DNA of 64,000 nucleotides, taken from contig JAUCBJ010000055.1 in NCBI GenBank assembly GCA_032718475.1, positions 1 to 64,000 of the forward strand. Reading direction: 5' to 3'. The notes beneath the pieces were generated by a model that had not been told where the DNA came from, did no database searches, and worked only from the letters and a program-made list of their open reading frames with translations. Below are positions 25,146-34,950 of the stretch, in pieces (position 1 is the first letter of the stretch; every line of letters starts with the position of its first letter). A program made the position numbers and the translations under genes. The DNA comes from Nemertoderma westbladi. Taxonomy: Eukaryota > Xenacoelomorpha > Nemertodermatida > Nemertodermatidae.

Positions 25146-26318
25146 GAACTACTGTACTGTGGTTGGCATTACGCCATATACCTAACACTAATAATACAGT
25201 CTACAATACAGCCTATCTACAGTACAGAATGGATTTTTTGCCATGAAGAGCAATAAATGTCATTAATACTATCCACCAGTATACCTACTCCAAGAGCCTT
25301 CCAATAAAACATGTATTCCAGCATGACGTCCACTGAACGTCTTCGAGCTGTCCATGGTGCCGTGCAGTGGACGTCATTAGGCTCTAAGGGGTTAAGCAAC
25401 ACGGTCCCTACTTCGCCCTGTCGACACCCCAGCCATTTTCCACCAATCCTTTTTTAGAGTTTTTTAATTTTTTTGGTATTGGTGCTATTGGTATTGGTAT
25501 AGGTTCTACAACATTAGTAGATATGTTTTTTATGATAGCTAGTGTTTTTTTGCTAGCTAGTATTTTTTGAAATTATAAAAAATGTGTCAGCCCATGATAT
25601 TTCAGGTTAAACTGTTGAAGAATATATTAATGGCCAAAATAATTTCCAAAAATTACTAGCTAGTAAACAACGTGTACATACAGCAAATAATAATATAGTA
25701 CACAACGCTAAATATATTGGGTATGATTTCTTTGTGTTATTCAAATCATCAGCAAAGAAAACTGACGGTGGGGTGTTTGGGGTTATATTAATTATTATTT
25801 GTTGCATGGAATACAGTACGATTGAAAATCATTAGTTTTACTATAGGCCTACTCGAGATATTTCATTTACCAAAATAGGTTAATAAAGAATCGGGTTAAT
25901 CGTTAACATATTGGGCCTAAAGAGATTTAAAGAAACCTTGATTAATTACCAACCAACCAAATAACCAACTAATTACTCGTTTTTTTCACCGAAGTAATGT
26001 CCTGCAAAGCGGAGGGGGCTTCCTTTAAGTATGAATCTAGGTGAACTAACGTGATACCCATATGCTGTGTATGATCTGGCGGGAATTTTTATTGAATAAA
26101 TTTATATATTCTTTATAACTTTTACAATCCGATCAACATCAGAAACCCACAACAATTTAAATTAATTATTATCTAAAATTGTAATATTATAGTTCGTCAT
26201 TAACTATCTAGTAAAAGAATGATGACACTAATATACCATCACCTTAGATCCATCACCATTAACTACTGTATATCTGTTTCGTCCAATTCGCTTCAACCTT
26301 GATGTCAGTGGCTCAAGA
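25146..26318. other. Intergenic DNA with one inverted repeat
   Basis: No gene is recognised. Exact 12-bp inverted arms (TGACGTCCACTG and its complement) lie at 25324-25335 and 25365-25376, followed by CTCTAAGGGG and TTAA at 25392. This could be one end of a TTAA-type transposon, but the other end is not visible. The rest is AT-rich. Confidence 0.4.
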
Positions 26319-26361
26319 TTACTTATCATCACATACTCCTGCACAATACCTGGCCATATTT
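26319..26361 (-). CDS. Last coding exon of a ShKT-domain protein (host gene)
   Basis: A minus-strand acceptor TTGCAG ends at 26362. The exon then completes the codon left open by the upstream exon and reads NMARYCAGVCDDK before a TAA stop. Joined in phase, the two exons supply the spacing of a ShKT-type six-cysteine domain: C-x3-A-x2-G-x-C-x2-NP-x2-M-x3-C-x3-C. That the phase, the cysteines and the stop all fit is the main evidence. Transcript support is lacking. Confidence 0.55.
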
Positions 26362-26656
26362 CTGCAATAAATATACGAATATTTTTGGTCAACCCTAATC
26401 AAGATATTTCAATAAACGTACAATCAATCAATTTTCAATCTTTTACAGACGTTTGGCTGTCATGTTGTGATAAATTTATAGCAAGTTGATTACAAATACC
26501 GTATTTTACAGTAAACTGAAAAAAAACAGTTAGGCCTACTTATAAAATAAACAAGCAGTCTTAATAGGCCAATATTTTATTAAGTTGCTCATTTTTTTTA
26601 TAATCAACAATGTAAAACAAACTTTCTCCACTCACTGAGTATTTGCACTTACTTAC

Positions 26657-26843
26657 CCGGGATTTCTTGTACATCTTCCTTCGTTTGCTAATTTTACGCA
26701 GGTTTCAGGTGCGTACTTCATACAATTAACGGGGCATTCCCCGTTATCATACCCCCTATCATTAATAGGGTTAACATGAACCACGGATTCGAACCACATT
26801 GCCCATGTGCAGCCCAATTCGGGCAGTTCGGTCTGGCATCTCT
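26657..26843 (-). CDS. Internal exon of a cysteine-rich ShKT-domain protein (host gene)
   Basis: On the minus strand the exon follows a pyrimidine-rich acceptor (TTTTTCCAG) and ends at a consensus donor (CCCGG followed by GTAAGT). It encodes about 62 residues with cysteines in RCQTELPELGC, GECPVNC, ETC and GRC, ending in the NPG that starts the second half of the ShKT motif. ShKT domains occur in secreted metazoan proteins, including matrix enzymes and toxins; nothing here indicates which. Upstream exons are not visible; a LINE fragment lies where the upstream intron would be. Confidence 0.55.
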
Positions 26844-26879
26844 CTGGAAAAATATTGAATTGTTAAAGTAAAAGATACA

Positions 26880-27330
26880 ACTGTACAGTAATTATAATTA
26901 TAAAATTTAGAATTGTGTGGGCGAGGTCGGTAATGAATATAAGGAAGCAGGTTGGTGAGTAGTAGTTCTTTAATAATGTCGTAGATCATCCCTGGGATGC
27001 CGAGTTGGCAAATCTTGTAAAGGAGGACCACCATACTGAAGACGTCGACGACGAACGCGGCATACAGGACGCGCTTGTGGTTTACCGGGGTTTGAAACCC
27101 CGCCCAAATATCGGATAGAAGCTGATCCACAGCCTTAGTGGATTTTCCTGGTAGAAAGACGAACTGAAAGTTTGGTATAAGATTAATTCTATTTTGAATG
27201 ACTGAATGACACGTTTGTTTATCATGACACTAAGGATCTTAAGCAGAAGGGATAGAAGGGCTATGCCTCTATAATTGACGGTTCACTGACCTCGCCTTTG
27301 TTCTTGTATAATATTGGGATTATACTTTAC
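26880..27330 (-). pseudogene. LINE reverse transcriptase fragment
   Basis: The minus strand carries degraded RT motifs: a NYRGIALLSLLLKILSVMINK-like finger region near 27200-27290, KSTKAVDQLL near 27130, and KRVLYAAFV followed by LLYKICQLGIPGMIYDIIKE at 26950-27070. The catalytic aspartate box is damaged. There are frameshifts and no complete ORF. It probably sits in an intron of the ShKT gene. Confidence 0.65.
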
Positions 27331-27499
27331 TTCCAGAGTGATGTTATCTTACAAACGTTAAGACACGTTGTGGGGCCTTCACTTAGCACGAACGCTAAAA
27401 TAAGCGATCCACAATACATTAAAATGCTATGCCGTCTTATCAACAAAATTGCTTGTAAGATTGGAATATCTGCGATGATCGTTTTTATTATTTGTTTTT

Positions 27500-27705
27500 A
27501 CTATATTTTATGATGTATTTATTGTTGGTTTTTAATTACTACATTAATTTAGTTGATTTTTATTTCATAACTATTGCCATTGCCATCACGAACTATTAAT
27601 TACTGTGTATTATGTGTTGTCAGCGCCTTAGAGTACGTAAATGATGTAAATTTGGCGCTATATAAATAAATATAAATTATTATTATTATTATTATTATTC
27701 AAGGA
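27500..27705 (+). mobile_element. 3' tail of a LINE or SINE with (ATT)n end
   Basis: The sequence runs through TTTGGCGCTATATAAAT and ends in an ATT microsatellite at about 27674-27705. That end is typical of the 3' UTR of L2/CR1/RTE-like LINEs and the SINEs that borrow it. The body upstream is too decayed to classify. Confidence 0.5.
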
Positions 27706-28019
27706 GCTGCTCGCAACATTTTCCACACTTCCAAGTCGACAACCTTTTCATTCAAACCCCTGCTTCAAAATTTAGCGATTTAATTGTTTCCTCTTCTATT
27801 TCCTTATTATTCATCCAATTATTAAAAATAAACTAAATTATTGCTTTCACTCAAAATCAACTTTTTCAAACTTCACCTTAAGAAATCTCTTCTACCTCTA
27901 CTTTGGGAGCCGTCACGTAGTAGCACTCCCTTCGGCAACTGGGATTCTAAAATCGATGGACTCTTTGCATCTCTCAACGCCCAGTTCGCTACACTTCGAA
28001 CCGGATTCTCCTCTCAACC
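27706..28019 (+). other. Degraded 5' flank of a BEL fragment
   Basis: No gene is recognised. The stretch precedes a BEL Gag remnant and may include its leader or LTR, but no LTR termini could be defined. Confidence 0.35.
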
Positions 28020-30128
28020 ACACTAACTATGGAGAACTTCGCCGAGGCTACTCTACGGAGTCCACAAAGAAGGCCCTCACTTCTCAGATCCGCGAGTTAA
28101 CCACTCTGGATCCGTGTCACCCCCGAGCTCCAAGGACATCTGGCGCCTCACACTGGTTGACTAAAGCTGCGAAATTCCACCCTGCTGGAAGTTTTCAAGC
28201 TTCTTCTACTGAAGTCTGAGGATGACGAAGCCGCCGAATTAGTGACAGACAAAATGGAAGCAGAATGGGATCGAATCTTAGAGGCCGAACTCCACCTGGA
28301 ACAGATCCAGAAACTATTTCCTGCCAATCAAAAGGCACCTCCTTCTGACTGCGCCTCTACTGTGTCATCTGCTGCTGCTGCTGGCGTTGAGGCCATCCTG
28401 TCTGACTCAACATTCCCTAAACTGTTGCTGTCCACCTTCACGGGAAATCCCCTGGATTGGCGACAGGTCTGCGACCAGTTCGTTGCTCTGGTCGACTTCG
28501 ACAAGTCGACTGTCTCCCCTGCGGCCAAGTTTATTCACCTGAGGAACTGCCTACAGTGTCCTGTTCTCGCCGCCATGCAGGGCATCAAGTGTGGCAACGG
28601 TGCCTACGCCGCGGCCACCAAAGAACTTCTCTCTCGATTTGGTCGACCAAACGTTTTGATTGCTCTGTACAGCCATAGGATCATCAACGCCCTTGCAGTC
28701 ACCAGTGATAACCCGGATCAACTCCAAACTCTGGTTGACACCTTCTCTGCCTCCGTCAGAGATTTGGGGTCTCTATTCGAGGACGTGGAGATGACTGGGC
28801 TCAATGTGGAGCGCGCCCCATGTGCCTTCTCCACAAAGCTAGCTGAACTCCTCTTGGCTCCACAGCTTATGTCCAAGTTTCTGAAGACGACTGTATTGGA
28901 ATGGAATTGCTGGAACACAGAACCTACTGGTTGTCACAACCTCGAGGCGTTGCTCAACTTCCTCAAGACTGAGTTGGAGGGCCTCAAGGCCTACAGACGC
29001 TCTGGATAGCCTTCCAAGTGTCCTGACCCTCGACCTCCATCTACCAACACTCGACACAACCAGAAACCCTCGGTCACCTTCTCTGCTAAAACTCTGATGC
29101 CTCCTCAGATCAAAGACCTTCCTAGCAGTGAGCGGCTCGCAGCAGTGAGGGCACAACGTCTCTGCAGCAACTGTTGTGTAATATTGTGTCTACCAGCCCA
29201 TAACCTCCCAGCTGCAGGGTGTGTCCTTTAAAATACCATGGGTTGCCTCATATGGAACTAACTTTACCCCCTGGGGGACCTTATAGGGTCGGCTCGTCCT
29301 CTACCTCTGATGGCCGTTGTCCAGCTCCCTCTTCTAATCTTCACCTGGATCCCTCGGTTCCAGAGTTTAGACCTCCTGCCAGGACTACGTTGGCCTGTTG
29401 AAGGCCAGGCGTGGCACACCTGCAGACTGCCGTGGCGACCGCTAGCGACCCCCGCCAAACTGCCTCTAGAAAGATCATACTCCTCCTAGACACCGGGTTG
29501 GGGGAGTCCAGCTACCTCAAGCTGCTGGTTCGAGACAGAGCCTCATTTGCCTCTGAGGCTTTCAGTGGCATTGTCCCACTGACTCAGGATCGTTGTCAGG
29601 TGGACCTCCTCCTTAGCAAGGGAACCTCGTCCTTTGGCGTCTGGGCCTGGGTGGTGGACACTATCTGATCCCCCCCGAGTCCACAAAACCTTAGATCTAC
29701 CGACTGGATTACCATCGACCTGGTGGACCCTGACCCTGCAGCGGTTCGCCCCACAGACTTTCTCCTCGGCGCCAACCTCCTCCCTCGCGTCCTCCTTCGT
29801 GGGATGATCACTGAGAGCGGGGTCATGGCCTAGAATACGATCTTTGGGTGGACCCTCTTTAGCAATCGCACATCTGCCAAACCCAGTCTCTCCCGAGCCT
29901 TCAGTGTGTGTACCAGGAGCCTGGACATCCTCTGGGACCTGGAGACCATCAAGATATACCATAAATCAGACGTTAAAAGATCGGACTCCTTCATCAAACC
30001 GCGTCTCATTCATGGATGGTTGGAGATCGACCTCCCTTGGAACGATGACAGCAGACCATCCTCCAATTACGGCGGAGTCCCCTCACGCCGGCAGAGACCC
30101 CATTATCTTGAGGATCTCGGGTGAGTTT
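28020..30128 (+). pseudogene. Third BEL/Pao lineage: gag and protease remnant
   Basis: Gag is clearest at 28242-29009, with LLLSTFTGNPLDWRQVCDQF and AKFIHLRNCL, the BEL/Pao Gag pattern. A decayed zinc-knuckle region follows (RLCSNCCVI near 29160), then a protease-like LLLDTGLGESSY at 29482-29520 and IFGWTLFSNR at about 29840. Several stops and shifts separate these blocks. Sequence recognisable as BEL stops near 30120 before any reverse transcriptase. It is GC-richer than the giant BEL family and belongs to a different lineage. Confidence 0.75.
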
Positions 30129-30470
30129 CTCTCGGTGTTGGAGGAGATGGGGATTATTGGGCAGTTGGGTGGAATGTTTCTGGTCCCAACTAAGACGGTG
30201 AAGTGAAGTTCAAGACATGAAGCATCGATTGGTGTGATTGACGATTTCACCTCCTTGGGCATTGGTTTTGCTTCCGCTTTACTGAGTTTATCTAGAAGAG
30301 ACTGCACTTGACTGAAGAGACTGAATTTCTCACGTTTTGTTTTTAGTAGTTCCTTGTAGCGTTTTCTGAGGACCTAATATTGTTGGTTGCTGGTGGTTGA
30401 TTCGTTGCGGTTCCGTATTGCTGATAACAGAGATTGTTTGGTCTGTCGACATTTGGCGTCGTTAAGCATT
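30110..30470 (-). pseudogene. LINE ORF2 linker fragment
   Basis: On the minus strand a Lys/Arg-rich stretch reads KRYKELLKTKREKFSL, then LLDKLSKAEAKPMPKEVKSS, then ASCLELHF. This resembles the segment between endonuclease and reverse transcriptase in APE-type LINEs. One in-frame stop is visible and neither catalytic domain remains. Confidence 0.45.
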
Positions 30471-30760
30471 AAGCAGCGCTTAATTAAGCGTTATAGAAGC
30501 AGCGCTTAAGAAGCAGCTTATTTTACTTTGATAATTATTATATATCGATAATTTAAGTATGTTTTGCTACTTTTATTTATTATTATTTAAATTATATTTC
30601 AATTAAATATTTTTTGCTATATTTTTCTCTCTACCCCCAACACCTAACATATTCCTCTTCTATACAAAACCCTCTCAATAAACCCTCATAATAACATAAA
30701 TTTCTAAGTAGTATTTATGTTTACCTGAGTGGTGGTGGTGGTGTCATGGTGTCTGCTTAC
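30471..30760. other. AT-rich DNA, probably intron of the downstream EGF-repeat gene
   Basis: No gene is recognised. It starts immediately after the minus-strand splice donor at 30755-30760 and contains AAGCAGCGCTTA repeats near 30470-30515. Confidence 0.4.
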
Positions 30761-32439
30761 CTTAGGGGTCGTAATTAGTACACATTGTTTACCATCGCCA
30801 TGGTATCCATCTTTACACCTACATTTGAAACCTGAGTGGTCGTTACAATAAGCATTATCGTCACAATGTTCCAGGAAAAAGCAATTAAGATGACCAATTG
30901 TGTCATGAATACCTTCTCCAACTTCACCAATAACATCGCCAGCACCTTCTCCAATATCAACAGCAGTATCAATCAAATTTCCTCCATTTCACTGCCAGTT
31001 TCAACTACTTCTCCAACAACATCAATGGCAGTATCAATCAATCCACCTCCTATCGCACCGCCTGTTTCAACTATATCTCCGACTGTGTCCAGCAAATTAT
31101 TTGCTAGTTCTCCAGACCAGATATCGTCATGTAAATCTTCTACGAAGTCAACAACTTCCCATCCTATTTCATCTCCAGTTTCAACTAGATTTTCAACAGC
31201 ATGGTCAAGTAAATCGCATCCTATTTCACCACCAACTTCAACTATATCCTCAACAACATGAACTGCTTTATTAACCAAATTGCCTGTTATTTCACCACAA
31301 TTTTCAAGTACATCTTCAACAACATCAACGGCTTTATCAACTAAATCACCTCCTAATTCACCACCAGTTTCAAGTACTTCTCCAACAACATCAAATAAAT
31401 CTCCAATAACATCAACAGCATTCTCAATTAAAACGTCTCCAATTTGACCGCCAGTTTCAACTACATCTTCAACAACATCAACAGCTGTATCAACCACATT
31501 GCCTACTACATCACCACCGGTTTCCAGTACATCTCCAACAACATCAACAGCTGTATCAACCACATTGCCTACTACATCACCACCGGTTTCCAGTACATCT
31601 CCAACAACATCAACAGCTGTATCAACCACATTGCCTACTACATCACCACCGGTTTCTAGTACATCTCCAACAATATCAACAGCTGTATCAACCACATTGC
31701 CTACTACGTCACCACCGATTTCCAGTACATCTCCAGCAACATCAACAGCTGTATCAACCACATTGCCTACTACATCACCACCGGTTTCCAGTACATCTCC
31801 AACAACATCAACAGCTGTATCAACCACATTGCCTACTACATTACCACCGGTTTCTAGTACATCTCCAACAACATCAACAGCTGTATCAACCACATTACCT
31901 ACTACATCACCACCAGTTTCCAGTACATCTCCAGCAACATCAACAGCTGTATCAACAACATTGCCTACTACATCACCAACAGTTTCCAGTACATCTCCAG
32001 CAACATCAACAGCTGTATCAACCACATTGCCTACTACATCACCACCGGTTTCAACTACATCTCCAACTACATCAACAGCTGTATCAACTACATTGCCTAT
32101 TACATCACTACCGGTTTCAACTACATCTTCAACAACATCAAATATATCTTCAACAACATCAATAGCTGTATCAATTACATCGCCTCCTATTTTGCCACCA
32201 GTTTGAACTACGTCTACAATAATATCAGCTGCGTTATCAATCAAATCACCTCCTATGTCTCCACCAATTTCAAGTACATCTCCAACAACATCAACAGCTG
32301 TATCAATCACATCTCCTCCTATTTTTCCACCAGTTTCCAGCACATCTCCAACAACATCAACAGCTGTATCAACAACATTACCCACTACATCACCACCGGT
32401 TTCCAGTACATCTCCAGCAACATCAATTTTCAATTTCAA
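30761..32439 (-). CDS. Exon encoding 22-residue tandem repeats followed by an EGF-like domain
   Basis: The minus strand encodes roughly twenty tandem repeats of 22 residues with the core VVGNVVDTAVDVVGDVLETG (66-bp DNA unit), rich in Val, Asp and Gly. After them comes an EGF-like module with six cysteines: NCFFLEHCDDNAYCNDH, then FKCRCKDGYHGDGKQC. The exon ends at a consensus donor (CCTAAG followed by GTAAGC). One frameshift near 30975-30985 puts the last repeats and the EGF module in another frame. No ATG opens the frame at 32439, so an upstream exon is expected. EGF modules suggest an extracellular protein. The plus strand is also open through the repeats (Ser/Thr/Pro-rich), but only the minus strand gives the EGF module and the donor. 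Confidence 0.65.
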
Positions 32440-32890
32440 TTTTAATTTTTCAATTTCAATTTATTTCACTATCATCGTAAAAAATACAACATGTCTGTTT
32501 ATTATATAGACCCCATCACCGCACTATTTTACATAAATCTAACAAAGTTTTGATGGTGATGAATTGGGTTAATGTATAGTATGATAAAGATGATAGCCTG
32601 GTTGGATGCAAATAGCATGTTGTTAGTGAACGCAGCCAACCAGTGAAATATGAATGATGTAGGTATGGGTATGCTATTGTATTTCTTAGATACAAGATTT
32701 CGGAGGGGGGGGGGGGGTGGGGGCTTGGGCGGTGGACAGGGGATGGGAGGGGTGGGGTGGGGGGGCGTGGGGGGGGGGGGGTCGTGGGCGTGGTACTTGC
32801 ACATTTTTAAATGTTCGTAAGTTCCAACTTACGAATTTTAGTTTACGTTTAACTCGAGTTGCTCTAAATCTGTGGCGCAATCCTATGGGG
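32440..32890. repeat. Low-complexity and G-rich tract between a host exon and a LINE
   Basis: It contains a G-rich run on the plus strand at about 32702-32796 with several runs of four or more G, capable in principle of G-quadruplex folding. The minus strand at about 32800-32880 has a short LINE-endonuclease-like start (KLKFVSWNLRTFKNVQ), too short to call. The remainder is AT-rich. Confidence 0.5.
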
Positions 32891-33770
32891 AGATGAAAGT
32901 ATTAATTTATTTATTAATATTTGTAGTCTAGTCAATGTCTAGTCTGTCGTGATTAATTTATCAAATCATGTTGGCTATTAAAATCTTTTGTAATGCTTCG
33001 AGAAGCTTGCTTTGTTAGATATTGTCTTATATGGTAGGGGATATCGTTCCAGATTGTGGGGCCTAGAAAACTCATGGATCGTTGTGCTACTGTGAGTCTA
33101 CATAGAGGCAGATAAAATTTATTTTGTGACCTGGTATTATGACCGGGTATTATGAGAGTGAATGGTTGCGGTTTTCTTAAACAATTGACCGAGATCAGAT
33201 GACGGGCTAATATTGTGATTGTGGATATCATACATGAAAACGGCAACCTGATGTTTGAAAAGAAGATGTAAAGGAAGAATATTTAATGATTTGTATAAAG
33301 GTACTGAAGATTCTTGCCAGTGACTAAATGTTATGCGTCTGAGTAGTTTGTTTATTTTTATTCTCAAGGGTTTTAGAGTGGAAGCATGGGCGCTTCCCCA
33401 GAGTAGAAGTCCATAGTTTAGGTAGGGGTGTATTAAGCTAAAATAGAGTTGACGTAGTATATGTAGGGGAAATATATGTCGTAGTTTGTAGAAGATACCG
33501 CAATTCCTTGATATCTTTTAGTTACGTAATTGACATGAGCTTTCCAAGATAAGTTTTTGTCCACCCAGATACCCAGAAATTTTGTAAAATTTGTATATGT
33601 AATGGTGCTAGATTTTATATTTTATTGATTGTGTTAGAAAAAAAGGTGTATTCAGTCGTTTTCAAGTTGAGAGATAGTCGGTTGTCGATTAGCCAATCAG
33701 ATATTTTGTCTAGTTCAGAGTTAGTGCTTGAGATGAGATGGTGTAAGTCCTTACTTGACTTATATAGAGT
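32891..33770 (-). pseudogene. 3' part of a minus-strand LINE ORF2, split by the giant BEL element
   Basis: This is the end of the LINE whose 5' part lies at 61312-63841. From the insertion point it continues the reverse transcriptase at LYKSSKDLHHLISSTNSELD, immediately after the FADDTTL box on the far side. It then runs through thumb and C-terminal sequence including HNTRSQNKFYLPLCR and FLGPTIWNDIPYHIR. There are several frame breaks. Target bases 33766-33770 (AGAGT) are repeated at 61312-61316. Confidence 0.85.
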
Positions 33771-34950
33771 TGTAAAAGCTTTTGTGGGATATAACTGGCT
33801 TTTTCCATTTGTAATCCAGTTTCTCCCTCGGCAGCCCAAATACTCTAAACCCTTACTCTTCTAGTAGCATAATCCGTGCGCTGGTTGGCTTATTTACTGC
33901 TCTTTCCATTCAACCATCCAATCCGAACTGTATTCAGAGCTGTGTTACGGCCAATCACGGCGATGTAGGCCTGTGTGGGCGGCTATGGAGCCTGTGTAGA
34001 CTGAGGGCTACACAATACATACATGAATGGAATCTTTAGAATCTGGAGTTTTGCCAATCAGAGATTACCTCTTTGTGGGTAAAAGGTACCTCGAGTCACA
34101 TGATAGGGAGTTGTGACGTTTTTCCCAGCATTAAGAACATTGCTGTGGAATGTTTTTGATTTTTCTAACATCGAAACGTCCTTAATTATAAAATCATCAA
34201 ACTGTTATCAGACAGATCAGCAGCAGATCACACACACTGCACCATACTGACTAAAACTGCTTTTCACCGCATTTTACTGCTATTTACTGTGTTATTAATT
34301 GTATCGTTCGTTTACATATCATTATTGGGAAGAATATTGATAACGATCCGAAACCCCAATCTTCTTGATACACTAAGGTTAGAGAGACAGGTTACATATA
34401 GCAATTGCGACATACCTTACCGTGGTCTGTAGTGAGTTCAATGCTATCTAATAGGACCTACAAATGTCGGCTGTTATTCTCTTTATATATGATTAAAATC
34501 AGTAAATATCGGCAATTCAGTGTGCGGTTGTGTGCAATAGTCTATGTGTGCTTGACTGAATAACAAAGCATTTCCTAAAGAATGCACTTTGGTGATTTAT
34601 AAGACATCTGTTGTGTATAGTGTAAGTCATAGCTCTGTTTAAATAGATAGAGCGCCACGTCCTAAAGGAACTGCTAATATTTCCCGAAAGTGAATAATAT
34701 TTGTCAGTGATTATATATTAACGATCAATCGAATAGTACGGTAGGCCTGCACTGCAATCAAATCAAATTAGTGCATCCGAATCCAGTCTCCCGGGTATAT
34801 CCAGCGGGTGAATGGTCGCGCACAGACTGGCTTCGACTAATGTTAGAAATATCGATGTTCAATACTTGTCCTAGGCTGGAGTAGATTTATAACCTAGAAG
34901 ACATATAGATTTGGCGGGTTAAACTGCCAGAGGTCTTGAAAGCGCGAACA
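33771..34950 (+). mobile_element. 5' LTR of the giant BEL element
   Basis: It starts TGTAAAAGCTTTTGTGGGAT, ends AGCGCGAACA and is 1180 bp long. A TATA-like TTTATATATG lies at about 34483. An LTR supplies the promoter and the RNA 3'-end signals. No tRNA primer site of a standard type is recognisable directly after it. Confidence 0.93.

Noticed and set aside
25324-25395. Second piggyBac-type MITE
   Set aside because: Only one plausible end with TTAA is visible, with no matching second terminus nearby.
26228-26361. Alternative longer reading of the last ShKT exon in a second open frame, ending at 26228
   Set aside because: That frame is open but does not match the phase of the upstream donor. 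The in-phase frame completes the cysteine motif and stops at 26319.
31499-32206. Plus-strand Ser/Thr/Pro-rich mucin-like ORF
   Set aside because: It is the complement of the minus-strand 22-residue repeats, has no adjoining domain, and the minus strand gives an EGF module plus a splice donor. Kept only as an alternative in the finding.
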